Shown piece after piece: positions 36,600 to 49,700 of a stretch of 64,000 bases of DNA. The notes beneath the pieces are model-generated. The model saw only the letters and a program-made list of their open reading frames with translations. It was not told the origin of the DNA and made no database searches. The position numbers and the translations under genes were made by a program. Each line of letters begins with the position of its first letter. Position 1 is the stretch's first letter. The stretch spans positions 27,151,176 through 27,215,175 of the forward strand of contig NC_135550.1 in assembly GCF_964340395.1 (NCBI RefSeq). Reading direction: 5' to 3'. Origin of the DNA: Glandiceps talaboti. Taxonomy: Eukaryota; Hemichordata; Enteropneusta; Spengelidae.

Positions 36600-38864
36600 G
36601 TCTGTAGTAAAAATGTCACCAAACTTGATAGCCAATGTTGACTTAGGGTTAAAATTTTAGCAAATTTGGATACTAGTATGACAATAGTTGTCTGGCAGTT
36701 ACTGAAAAGTTCTATGATAGGATAGTGGTAATCCAAGACGGTGGGATTCAAACATTGGGGTATGAGTGCGGCGTATCTTTTCTATCATGTGGTAGGGTAG
36801 AGGTTTTAATATCGTAAGAACAGGGAAGGGTTGAAGTTACACTCTGTAAGAATACATAATTTCATGAGCATGAAACACACTCCGAAAAGGCAGAACTTTG
36901 AAAAAGAATAACAAGTTACTGTATTGGTGATTAAAAACATCATTACCTTTGATATCAACCACCTGTTACCGCCTTGGGTATTACAAGAACATTAAAAGGC
37001 ATTAGCGATGTCAAAATATCACCGTTGTGATGATGTACAATGGTTTATCATTGAACTATGCTGAACAATATCGAACTATGACAGTCGTACATAGCCAGCT
37101 CTCTGGACGAACGTTAAAGGTTAAATTCTATCACCAACTGCAACCTCTTGTGTATTATGAGGAATTATAGAGAATTGATATATTTCATAACTATATATTT
37201 CTCGTCGTTAAATTACCACTGATTTCGTTGTCATGGAATCGACTGTGACTGTATGCATATATTTTGTAGAATTATGATGAATAAAATTCAGAGCTCACTT
37301 ATTTGATCGATCAATATCCCTGATTTCGTTTGGTGAGTTTCAGTAACCACAATATTGTATTTATACTGTGCTGTCACCATCTCACAAATACAGGAATATA
37401 CTCCATACCATACCATGACAGTATATGATCTCCGAGAAACTCACCGTGTTATTTGTCATGTCGCTGCTCATCACGAATCTCTCAAAGTATTATCCCAGTA
37501 TGTGATGTTCCTGTTACGGTCTCTAGATGTTATGACATATATTGCCGACCAGTAAGCTTAAGTCACTCTTTCCGTTTCCTCCAAGATTCAGCGTCACTTT
37601 AGGTGTAGCCATACACCTACGCATGGCATCCCATAGATAGATTGTTTAAATGTAACCTATGTTAATACAGTGGACCTCCAACGTCACAGAGATAGGTTCG
37701 GCCAGTGATAACGTAATATTTTAGTAAATTTGCATGGGAAATCGCTTAAAACATATGTCGAGTTGTTTTGTACTAGAACTGTATTTCATTCGTAGGCCAA
37801 GAAGTGTACATTTCCAAAAAGATTGAGGATGATAACGTATCTCAGTATAAAAAATACAGATTTGTAGCAGTTGAAGGTACTCATCGACATTGGGTTAGTA
37901 AATTGGACTTTGCTCCGTTATCGAACCTTGAACTATTCTCGGTATTTACACCAACGACTCTGATAGAAAATTTGGAAAGCGCCCTCTTTCATATCCACCT
38001 ATCTTATTCTAACCTATACTTCGTTTTAAATAATCATTCTACATCTCTCACTGACATTTGATATTATGCAAAAACGTTTACTCTGGAACGGTTAAGGGTT
38101 TGCACACATTTAAATATTTATCGTATGCGTGAAAAATACGGCACAGGAATTATATCAGTGGCAAACCACATCCTAGAACAAGAGAGAATTTTCTCCACAG
38201 GTATAAACATGATAAATGGACATGACGTCTGTATCTGTAATTTTTATTCCAGGTTCTTTTTACGACATTTATTTTACATTAAAGACAAATCGAAATCTTG
38301 TAATGTATTAAATTCGTACTCTCTGTATGACGTGCTGTGACCCTTCACTGAAATAAAACCATTATCATCATAAGTCTAGCAATAAGCTTACGTTTTCAGA
38401 TTCGTTGGAACACCTTGGAATATTACTACGGATACCATGTATGTTATTGGTTTGGTATTTGTTATTGAATCATGAATGTACAAGAAGCATTTTTTGGGCC
38501 TTTTGAAAAGAAGCGTCAATTCCAATGTATTCTCCCTGTTCATCATGATAGAAGGACAAATATGCTAGGTCAATACAAGACATTTCATTATTGCTTAGAA
38601 ATATCAACTCAATTTCAGTTACCCCATGCATGTATAATCGTACACATAATATAAGTTATAAGTTAGTATGCAATACTGGAGAAACATACCATTTTAATAC
38701 CCCTGTGATAAAAAAAAAACATTTCCAAATCTCGAATGTCTATTCTTTTAGACAGAAAAGAGAAAACAAACAAAACTTAAAACAAAACACATGTACGCAA
38801 AGAAAAAGAAATGCATCAATGGGAAATATATTATGTACACGAATGGCCTCTTTGGGGGGTTCAG
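36600..38864. other. Intergenic spacer between the KCTD cluster and the P450 pair
   Basis: No coding sequence recognised on either strand. The two gene groups diverge from this spacer, so promoters for both should lie within or near it. Confidence 0.45.
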
Positions 38865-38886
38865 AGGTGAAGGTTCACACTCCAAT
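38865..38886 (+). promoter_or_regulatory. DR1-like site plus CCAAT box upstream of P450 gene 1
   Basis: AGGTGA-A-GGTTCA (38865-38877) is a direct repeat of nuclear-receptor-type half-sites with one-base spacing, followed by CCAAT at 38882-38886. The same arrangement occurs before P450 gene 2. It lies 100 bp before the start codon. Binding is inferred from the motif only. Confidence 0.5.
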
Positions 38887-38977
38887 TTCAGGACTACGTC
38901 CTTTGACCTCCTCTTTGCATTCCTATAATAATTCTTGTTTTGTTCATATATATGTATAGCTGTGAAGACCTAAGAAT

Positions 38978-41900
38978 ATGTACATCTCATTACGTCGTTA
39001 CCCATCATCATTCGCAGTAATTCGTCATGTTACCGTTTTATATCGATCGGCGGCGTCAACAGTTCCGAAAACAGACAATCAGAGCAATGTCGTTGCTAAA
39101 CCTTTTCACGAGATGCCACGTCCAAGGAACAAGCTTGTCACATATCTCGACATTTTTCGCAATGGAGGACTTTCTAAGATGCACCAGTTCTTCACGATGC
39201 GCCGTAAACAGTTCGGTCCAGTATGGAGAGAAGACATCGGTGTTCTGCGTGGAGTTTTTGTAGCTGACCCCAACGCTGCTGCAGCCGTGTTTCGCGCCGA
39301 AGGCAAACACCCACGGCGACCTCCTGTGGAACCATGGTTATTGTTCCGAAAAATGGGAGGTTATTCATTGGGAGTATTTCTTTCGTGAGTTACCATTGCC
39401 CGTGTGTTTTAAAAGAAAATAATTGCATTATTAATAGTAAATATGATATGCCCATTTACAGGGTTAATTAGACCCCATATTTAGGCCACGTCGAAGATAT
39501 TCGTACATTGTATTATCTACATGAGTTTGATCTATCGTGTTCACAGGCAATGCAGAGAGTTTCTTTAAACAGCGTCACCAGGTGAAACATTTGGAAACTG
39601 TCACAAATTAAACACGTTCATTATGTATTTTGAACTTCGAAAAAAAGTATTGTCATTATATAGGAACCCCTACCTGTGCCAAACACAACGATTATGAAAA
39701 CCATCCAATAATGCACAGGTAATCAAATAGCAGTCATATTGTCACTATCGCCAATTTATTGATTTTGTGCAGTAAAAATGATTGTAAATAGAGTTGTACA
39801 ACCATGAACAGTTCGTCGTTTTAAAATTTTTCCCTATATAATCACATGAATGGAACATGCTTGTAGCGCTATATTGATTGCAAACCGACTTACCTACCAG
39901 CCAGCCAGCCAACCGACCAACTAACCAATTAGCCAGGTAATCAATCAAGCACTGCAACCACTACAACCTGCCTGCCAACCAACCAACCATCCATCCATCC
40001 AACTCAATAATTCATTCATTCATTCATTCATTCATTCATTCATTCCCGGTTTTTTATTTAATATACTTCTCTGTAACTGCTTCATGTCCGACGGTGAACA
40101 GACAATATGTATTTCGACCAACTACAGCAACACAATACACATAGTACATGATCTTTGTCCCTAAAAATCAAAGGTCACGACGAATTGTGTTTCGATGTCG
40201 ATTGTAAAATGTACCCTTGAACCATCGTAGCTATAGCTAAAGTTAATGCCGGACTCAATTATTACTTTCTAGTGAACATTGAATGTAGAGGGCAGATGTA
40301 ACTTTCAAGCTGAGATGGTATATCAATACATCATAGTAACTACGGTAATTTGGACACAGTTGGTCAAATTTCACCGACGTCACTCTGACGTCACTCTGCT
40401 GTTTATCATCTACAGAAACGGCGAAGAATGGCATCGTCATCGCAGTGTGCTCATCAAACCTTTACTCCGACCAAAACAGGTTGCTGCTCACACGGATACT
40501 CTCAACACTGTAGCTGATGATTTGGTTGCTAAGATACGACGACAAAGCGGTGTTACTGGAGAGGGTAATGGCGAGGTCATCATGGAAGACGACTTGTACC
40601 GATGGTCCATGGAAGGTGAGATTTTACTTGCACTCAAACCTGACATAGAATTGATGTACTGTTTAAGCCATCAATTTTGGCGTTTAAAGTTTTTAACTTT
40701 TTCAGTGAACCAAATGACGCCTATAGTCGTCCCCATAAAAACCACCCATCAACTATACTATAGAGATATATTGTTGAATGTCCAGACCCATAATACTATT
40801 AGATATAATGTATGTCGTATTGAGAGTCATACAAGTGATAATCAACACTACTTTGATTTTCAGTGTCAAATATCGAAAGTAAAACTTTCATTCTGAATCA
40901 AAGAAACTTCATATATATTGTTATCATCTTATGTGAAGCTTCAGGTTCGAAATTAAAAATCAAACCATTTCCGAGTCTTTATATTTTAATTACCACTATT
41001 CACCAAGTATTAATATAATGCTCTTTTTTGTATTTAAAGTATTTTTATTAACGCATAAACAGTTATACATAACAGATTTTTACAGTATCTGGATAAAACA
41101 CAAAATGATTTCTTTACTGAAATTCAAATTAATATAATGCTCTTTCTAATGCACCTTGCTATAATCACGGATATGTCTTGCATTATATATACATGTAAGT
41201 ATGTATACTGTATCCAGTGTAATGTATTAGTGTTGACTCTGACGAAGCTTCGACGTAGCCCAATACATGATTGTAGTCTTAGTAGCGTGTCTTCAATGAA
41301 GATTTCTAAAGATGTCAGCTATCCTTCAACAATAAAGTCACGTGTCAGTGTTCTGTTTTACCTGTAGCTGTTGCATCTACATTGTTTGAGAAACGACTAG
41401 GATTGCTGGATGATATTATTGATCCCACGTCTGAGAAGTTCATAGAGGCAACGAAGGACATGTTCCGTTACTCAGAATCAGTGGTTTATTTGCCATTGAA
41501 GATGCAGGTGAAGTTCAATATGTCATCCTGGAGAAAAATGTGTGATGGCATCCGTACAGTTTTTGAAATAAGTGAGTATTCCTATGAATAATAGCCTTCA
41601 TGGATATCTATGGAAGATGTTTCACTTTGCGCCTGTTGGATATATTTCAGACATTTAGATTTCCGTGACAATCAAAAGATAACGAAGTTAGTCTTCAAAA
41701 TGAAATCTACAAAGCAAAAATGAACCATGCGTGATCACTTGAACAAAATGTTTCAAATTCTCTTAATGTTTAATACAATAAATTTAATGGTATAGGATAG
41801 AGTGAAAAGGGGTATAACATAATTTTGTTAAGTTTATGGTTGAAATGTGAATAATGAGAGAGCTGAAGATGAAGTCATGGGACCGTGGGAATGGTCCAAT

Positions 41901-44244
41901 TAACAGTACATGGCAGGTTTTAATACTTAGTCTAGCAATGTAAGCTTATGTCGGGTTTCAGCGGAAATGCATATGAATGCGAGGATCGCTGAGAATAAAG
42001 ATTCAACTGAAGGTGACGATGACGGTGACGGTGAGAAAACCTTTCAACATATTATTCCATACCTAATGTCGTCTGGAAAACTATCCAGAGGTGAAATTCT
42101 GGCAAATGCAGCTGAACTGTTTGGTGCATCAATCGATACGGTAATATATGTTTTGTTCTTATATACAATCTTACCAGGACACAGTAATAGCGAAATCCAA
42201 GGACATGGTTTAGGGTCTAATTGTCCTCGATGTGTCATTAATAATAAAAAAGCATTTTACGATAGTAATACCTTCGACAATTTTTTATACGCTTATTTGA
42301 ATATTATAATTTATCTTCAACAAACTCTCAGCTCTCCTAAATGAATACATATAATAATATTATATACCAAGACTGTTGTGTTAAGCTTTCTAGAGAGGTT
42401 ATAATTTTGTCATTTTAATTAAGATAGATAGAAATGGGAAGTGAGACATATACCATAATTTCATATAGAACGAGATCATGTACGATACATGTTTACGATA
42501 TTTCCTCCGTTTACTTCGTGAGAATTATTTCATTTTATTATAAAGCAACCGTTCACGTCATCAAAACGACCTGATGTGATTATTTGTTCATACTCTCCAA
42601 CAAATGATATGTTTGTGTCAACCTATTGCAACCTTTTGATTTTGACAGTTCGAATATTTGCATCGAAAGACGAGCTCAAAGGTATACGTCTTCCAACCAC
42701 AAGGGGGTGGGCTTCGATATGGATGAACCATGCCCAGATCCTTGGCAAGTCACCAAATGAAAGTTTCGTGACATTCACACAAAATGTTGTCACTTTTTTG
42801 TATTGACAAGACATCGAATACTATGAAGTGGACGTTAGATTTACTAGCATGGAACCCGGATGTACAAGAAAGACTACATCAAGAAATCACAAATGTGGTA
42901 CCGAAAGGAGAGACAATCAGTCAAGAGCATTTGAAACAATTTCATTACCTCAAGGCAGTGATCAGAGAAAGTATGAGGTATTGTAATATCAGATATTTTG
43001 TTGATATGACAAAGGAATCGGAGTCGAATACATTGTGTGTTTGCATTATACAGCTGGTTTATATGCAATAATTTGGGATTCTTGAGGATAAAACCAAAGT
43101 ATTAAAATCATACTCTTCAGTTTTATTATATATTGACTTTATCGGAATATTTCTCTTCAAAATAGGTTGTTTCCAGTAGGATTTGTAAACTTTCGAGTTC
43201 TAGACACTGACATTGTAATGAGTGGATACACAATACCAGCAGAGGTAAGTACGCACAGGTGTGGTCGATAAAATTTCCTCGAGGTCTACACACGGTTTGA
43301 ATGTCAAGTTCGCCACTATCTATAACGTTTATAAGTATCTTCTATAACTAGTAAAACATAATAGATACGTCCTTAAGACCACTAAGGCAGTTTGACAGAA
43401 AGTTCTTCCATTCAAGATTTCTTCACCCCTGCATAAATTCGTGGAGTTTATAATCCTATTATACGTTTATTTCAGACAAATATTTACATACTTACGAATG
43501 TGATGTCACGTGATTCTAACAACTTTGAAAAACCGGATGCATTTAAACCTGAAAGATGGTTAAGATCCGAGAAACACAAACATCAGGTGAACCAATTTGC
43601 CTCCCAACCATTTGGAGCCGGTTCAAGACAGTGCATTGGTAGAAGATTGGTTGAACTCGAGATGTACCTATGTTTGAGCAAGGTAAACATTTGTAAATTA
43701 TTTAAATTGTTTCTATTTGAACTTTTAATTGTATAAAACTTGTAAGTTAACAAAGGAATAAGAAAATCCTAGTCCAAACTCGTAGAGTTCTGAGACTGAA
43801 GTTTCAGAGCATTAATTATTTGCATTTACCTTTAAAGTCCAGAGCTGTGAAAAAACAACAAATTTTCTAAGCGGACACGAAAGAATGACTGGATACTGAC
43901 CATACAACATAGGTCGAATTAGCATGAGATGCAAGCTGACATTTTTTGGATATTTAGTTCACATATATCATTTGACCACATATGTTGTATTGCCTTTATA
44001 TCTACTATGAAGAGAGATGCTTTTTGGGACTGATATAATTTCTAATCGTAACAAGCCTTAGTCAGATATGATATAGATAAATAAAGACTTCTCCATCTTA
44101 TCTTACATGTATTTCTGTCTCCATCTACAGATCATCCAGAATTTCCGCCTTGAGTCAAATAATGATAAACCACTGGAACCTCATATGAAATTTCTACTTG
44201 TTCCTGATAAACCCCTGAACGTGAAATTACTTGAACGAGAATGA
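38978..44244 (+). CDS. Mitochondrial-clan cytochrome P450, gene 1
   Basis: A haem monooxygenase of the CYP24/CYP27/CYP10-like mitochondrial clan, which takes electrons from adrenodoxin and usually hydroxylates sterols, steroids or vitamin-D-like compounds. Nine exons in phase: 38978-39384, 40416-40615, 41368-41571, 41962-42140, 42811-42977, 43166-43244, 43476-43682, 44131-44244 form eight listed blocks; the total is 518 residues, so the eight blocks are the whole reading frame. An Arg-rich, acid-free N-terminus fits a mitochondrial presequence. Motifs: helix C WHRHRSVLIKPLL, helix I FGASIDTTSN (D329-T330), ExxR at 383-386 (ESMR), PERW at 437-440, and haem loop PFGAGSRQCIGRR with Cys465. The C-terminus ends LVPDKPLNVKLLERE. 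The acceptor before 42811 is AAG rather than CAG. The substrate cannot be read from sequence. AATAAA occurs at 44684. Confidence 0.95.
39890..40045. repeat. CCAA-rich tract and (CATT)n microsatellite
   Basis: Loose CCAGCCAACCAACC and CCATCCAT repeats, then about eight CATT units (40012-40045), inside intron 1 of P450 gene 1. Confidence 0.85.
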
Positions 44245-44973
44245 AATATTCTTTGGGAAAGGATTTGAAAGTAAATCGGTTAGAGGTCATGGACTCAAAT
44301 AACAGAATCTTGTTTTATACGCTTTCTTACACAATATTATTTGCATTCACACGGAAGCCTAACACTATTATCTGTTCAATTGAGTTAAATAGTCCTAAAT
44401 CGTTTAGTTCAAGATAAACAATTTCCACATATTTTCCTGAATCGTCCAGGTCGAGCCACAGGGGGCAGCGAGCATGTAATTGGTTATTTTTTGTGGTTAT
44501 ATAAGAATAAACACTCAACCATGCACAGACTAGTATAGAAGTATATGTGAAGCTTGGGACATTTTGTTCTTTAAAATTGTTCAATTATTTCTTTTAAAAA
44601 ACCAACCCAGTGTAATGTGAAAGCACAGGGGACAGGAGCAATATATGTGAAGATTTATTCATGTTTTGATTACTTTTATGTTGAATAAAGATGATACTAT
44701 AACTTACGCTGAGTGTAACTTATCCCAATGTTTGTCATAATAGTTGTTATCGGCTGAATACATATATATTTTGAGAATCAGGATAAGTAGTGGATACAAT
44801 TTTGAAGAAACCCTTTGTGTCTGTCTATCCGTCTGTTATCAGTGAAATATCAGCACAAAATGATATTTCACTTCAATGACCGATTGATTGCGTCGTTATC
44901 ACAAATTATGGTTCAACTAGCAACTTCGATATGTGAGAACTTGTGCAACAAAGATTGCACATTTACGGGTCAG

Positions 44974-44995
44974 AGGTGAAAGTTCATGAACCAAT
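44974..44995 (+). promoter_or_regulatory. DR1-like site plus CCAAT box upstream of P450 gene 2
   Basis: AGGTGA-A-AGTTCA (44974-44986) is followed by CCAAT at 44991-44995. The surrounding 50 bp align with the sequence before P450 gene 1. The site is now about 910 bp from the start codon because a foldback element is inserted between them. Confidence 0.5.
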
Positions 44996-45011
44996 TATAG
45001 TTGGACTTTGA

Positions 45012-45862
45012 CAGCATTCAACGAGTGTGAAGCTACCATCATATTCATATTCATATTCACTTTCAAAAGTTGACCTGTACGATCAATGTGAATATGATGA
45101 TAGCTTCACATGTTCATCATCAGATTCGAAGTTATCCGAATGGGTACGAACAAGCGTTCGGCAAATCACAAATCCTTCATTGGCAGGTTGAAATAATGTG
45201 ATTGTAGTTACTTTTCACTTGATTAGCGTGGATTTGCATGCTTTCTTCTTATTTTTGCCAGAGTATCCAATTTGCACCATGAATTATTGTTGTCATATAA
45301 AAAAACTAATTTGGATGTTTAGTATGCCTTTCCCATATCTTTGAAAATGTCAATATTTGGGTGTACAAAAAACTTGTGTATGAGTAATGTAATAAAATAC
45401 GGCCTGGCTGGGTGTGTTTTGATTTCCCGCAGTGCTGCTATCTTTGAAACCCTACTTAACACTTACACTGGTGAAATTTACACAAAATAGTGTTGTCAAG
45501 ACCACAATTATCACAATGTGTGTAGTTCCTTTGATCGGGATCGGTCAACGCAATCGATTGTGAAAAATAATGGTCCATGAGAACAATAAATTATGGTGCA
45601 AATTGGATACTCTGGCAAAAATAAGAAGAGAGCATGCAAATCCAGGCAAATCAAGTGAAAAGTAATTACAATCACATGATTTCAACCACCCAATGAAGGA
45701 TATGTGATTTGCCGAACGCATGTTCGTACCCATTCGGAAGTACTTCGAATATGATGATGAATGTGTAAGCTATCATCATATTCACATTGATCGTAGAGGT
45801 CAACTTTTGAAAGTGAAGATGAATATGAATATGATGGTAGCTTCACACTCGTCAGCATTCAA
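45012..45862. mobile_element. Foldback/MITE-type element with long inverted ends and 10-bp target duplication
   Basis: The element runs from about 45022 to 45851. Its left arm (45022-45298) and right arm (45574-45851) are inverted copies of about 277 bp with over 90% identity by eye; the loop is about 275 bp. CAGCATTCAA at 45012-45021 and 45853-45862 is a direct repeat on both sides, a 10-bp target duplication with one extra T on the right. Each arm has its own inner hairpin (GTGAAGCTACCATCATATTC against GAATATGATGATAGCTTCAC). No transposase frame is seen, so it is non-autonomous. Long arms and a 9-11-bp duplication fit a Mutator-like origin. Confidence 0.85.
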
Positions 45863-45894
45863 CGTTTCATTCGAACATTTAGACACATATCATA

Positions 45895-46559
45895 ATGGCA
45901 CTTCGTTGTGGATATGTCGTCAGTCGTCAACCGGTCATCAATTTAGCACGCAACAATATTTACGGGTATCGTACAACGGCATCAACAACTCAAGAGAATA
46001 CCAATCACATAAACGGTGATGCCAAACCCTTTGAGCAAATACCAAGTACGAGCAACAAGTTTGTCACATATCTCGATATAATTCGAAATGGGGGAGTTTC
46101 TAAAATGGACAAGTTTTTCATGATGCGTCGACAACAGTTCGGTCCGATTTGGAGAGAGGACCTAGGGGGACTGGCTGGTGTTTTTGTAGCTGATCCCAAC
46201 GCCGCCGCAGCCGTGTTTCGCTCTGAGGGTAAATATCCACGTCGACCTCCAGTGGACCCATGGTTGTTGTACAGGAAACTTGGGGGATATTCCCTTGGTG
46301 TTTTCCTTTCGTGAGTTGACAATTATTTTTGTTGAAATTGTACACAAAATTACAGTGTTATTTACTTTACAGTTATTTTTACTATTTAATACGGCCTTTA
46401 CTACGCTAGAAGTCAAAATGTCACGTATACTTAATTCCTTTGTTTACAAAGGTCAGCATGGTATGAATAGGCAAGGGTAATGACGTCAGAATGGGCAAAT
46501 GCCATTCACCACCGGTCTCAAAACCGACATGCTGATACTAGTACCTTCGTATCATTATA

Positions 46560-46631
<72 letters not shown>

Positions 46632-46656
46632 CACACACACACACGTGTACGCATTC

Positions 46657-46726
<70 letters not shown>

Positions 46727-49700
46727 CAGTGTACACCTCTTCACAAAGTTATAAATCATTTATATATATCATGAGTAACCAATTGTTAAATCATTCATCA
46801 AACTGAAACTATTAACTTGACATGATTGTCCAATCATCTATTGAAAGTAATGACGAATGTGACGTCACTCTACTTTAACTACAATAGGGATGGTGAAGAC
46901 TGGCATCGTCATCGCAGTGTGCTAATCAAACCTTTACTCCGACCAAAACAGGTTGCTTCTCATACGGATACTCTCAGCACTGTAGCTGATGATTTGGTTG
47001 CTAAGATACGACGACTACGTGATGATGCAGATGGCAAACTAACGACTAATATTGATGACGAAGTATTCAGATGGTCCATGGAAGGTCAGAAAAGAAGAAT
47101 TTTAAACGTTGTGTGCACTCAAAATTCGATTTTATTCTCTCAAATTCACTCTGAATGTTGCAATCCCTCCATACAGCATATCTGATAGAAGTCTACGGGT
47201 TCATAATCATACATGTTTGAAGGCATAACTAATTTTAAAGTGACTCACTCAGGAGATTTCTCTTTAAAAATGTATGAAAATAAAAAGGGAATATAACTTA
47301 AAGATGGAGAATGTTAGGTCCGTTTGTTTTAGATATTGATGTACAAGAGAAAGTAAAACTTAACAGACCATTCCTCTGTCTACATGTACAGCTGTGGCAT
47401 CTACATTATTTGAGAAACGACTGGGACTGCTGAAAGACACTGTTGATCCAACGTCGGAGAAGTTCATACAGGCAGCGAAGGATTTTTTCCGTCACTCTGA
47501 ATCAGTGATATTCTTTCCATCTCTGAAGCTACAGGTAAAGTTGAATCTACCTGCCTGGAGAAAAATGCGTGAAAACGCCCGAATTATCTTCGAAATAAGT
47601 GAGTATTTCTCTTACAATGGCTCAAATGTAAATGTCATGTAAATGTCTTGGTAGCATACTAAGAAACGAACATATACCTTTCAAAACATAGTTATGTTTG
47701 TGCTTATTAATTTATCTTACAATAACCTTATTACAATCTGTAAGAAAAGGATAACTGATAATCTGATTATCTCACTTTACCTTTAAAGCCGAAATGCATA
47801 TGAATACAAGGATAGCTGAGGGAGAACAAACTCTAGTTTCAACTGAAAGTGACGGTGAGAAAACCTTTCAGCATATCATTCCATATCTAATGTCATCAGG
47901 AAAACTATCCAGTGGGGAAATTCTGGCCAATGCTGCTGAACTTTTTGGTGCAGCAGTTGACACGGTAATGGCAGATTTTAATGCTGTATATAGTACTCTG
48001 TAGTTTGTTCAAAATTTGGGCATGTAGTCCCCCAATCTGATAAAATCCGATGTGGTGAAGGCGGCTAGATGTCTTTATTTACCTCTATTTGTGTCGTAAA
48101 GACATCTAGCCTCATCAGACTTTAATGAGATTGGCAAGCCCTATGATTCTGAAACAAAAACATACGCTGTCTCTGAGTAAATTGCAAACAACGACTAAAT
48201 GGAATTAAATGATTGCAATACCAACAAAATATATCAGAAGATATCATATGATAAATCAACAAAATACAATAACATTTGCATGTTGGTGGAAAAGGAACGG
48301 ACTTATGATATTGGTAATTGATCGTTCCAAGGAATATACTGCATTTGTTTCTTATCCGTACAGCATCTTGGATTTTTGTTTCAACATTAATTTAACCACC
48401 ACCACCACCACCACCACCACCACCACCACCACCACCACCTCCACCACCACCACCACCACCACCACCATCACCACCACCATCATCATCACCAACACCACCC
48501 CCCCACCACCCCCCCCCCCATGTGTGAGCCCGGGTAATGTCAACAACAACTCGTTCTATTTGTTTCAGACATCGAATACTATGTTGTGGACACTAGATCT
48601 ACTAGCATGGAACCCGGATGTACAAGAAAGACTACATCAAGAAATTACAAATGTGGTACCGAAAGGAGAGAAAATCAGTCAAGAACACTTGAAGGAGTTT
48701 CACTATCTTAAGGCTGTGGTCAGAGAAAGTATGAGGTATTGTAACTCATCAACGATGGTAGAACATAAACATATATAACTGTATAGTTGTGGTCAGAGAA
48801 AGTATTATGTATTGTAAACCATCAACGATGGAAAAAACATTAACGTGTACACCGTGTAATTCATTTATGGGTACTAACAATATCAACTCAGTGCTACTTA
48901 ATATTTTCAGACGTCTCAAGAATAATAAGTACTTCATTAATAGAAGTAGTACAAGATTTTAGAGCGGAATTTATGGAATGTTTACTATTCACTACGGTAA
49001 TAACGCCATGTCTACTATCATATCATGCATATAGAATTGTGTACTATGCTAATCATTGACTTTAATGAAATTATTTTTCAATTACATGTAGATTGTTTCC
49101 AGTTGTCTATGGTTTTTCTCGTATTCTGAATAAGGATGCCGTTGTGGGTGGTTACAAAGTCCCAGAGGGGGTAAGTAGTGACGGATCAACTCGTCCCAAT
49201 TTCAACTCGTTCCATTTCAACTCGTCCCACTCAACTAGTCCCACTCACTCGTCCAATTTTCAACTAGCCCCAATTTCAACTGGCCCCATTTTCAACTCGC
49301 CCCAACTCTTTACAATATAATTTACCTGTGCATATATGAAATCGAAGCTACTAGTACTCAGTTTGGAGGGTCTGTGGTATCTCGTATTCCACTAATGAAG
49401 TACCACTTGCGCTTAAAACACATCCTACAATACTTAGTTGCGTTAAGTAGGGAGAGGAGACACGTCTCCAAAACCCGTACGCGCGGAAGTCGTAATCGTG
49501 TCAGTCACTAATATTTCTTATTTAGGTTGTAAACATTAAGTCCTAATGTGGAAAGTGATATTCCATGACTGAGGAAAGTTGTTGTGCTAGTATAAGTTCT
49601 AGACCTATAGCAAACACTTAGCCAAAACCCACACCACTTTCTGCTACGAAATGTTACATTTTCTACGCTTCAACTGGCCATGTAGGTAAAATCATGTAAG

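Noticed and set aside
38472-38959. Overlapping plus-strand frames just before P450 gene 1
   Set aside because: No family match; part of the stretch is the promoter block shared with P450 gene 2.
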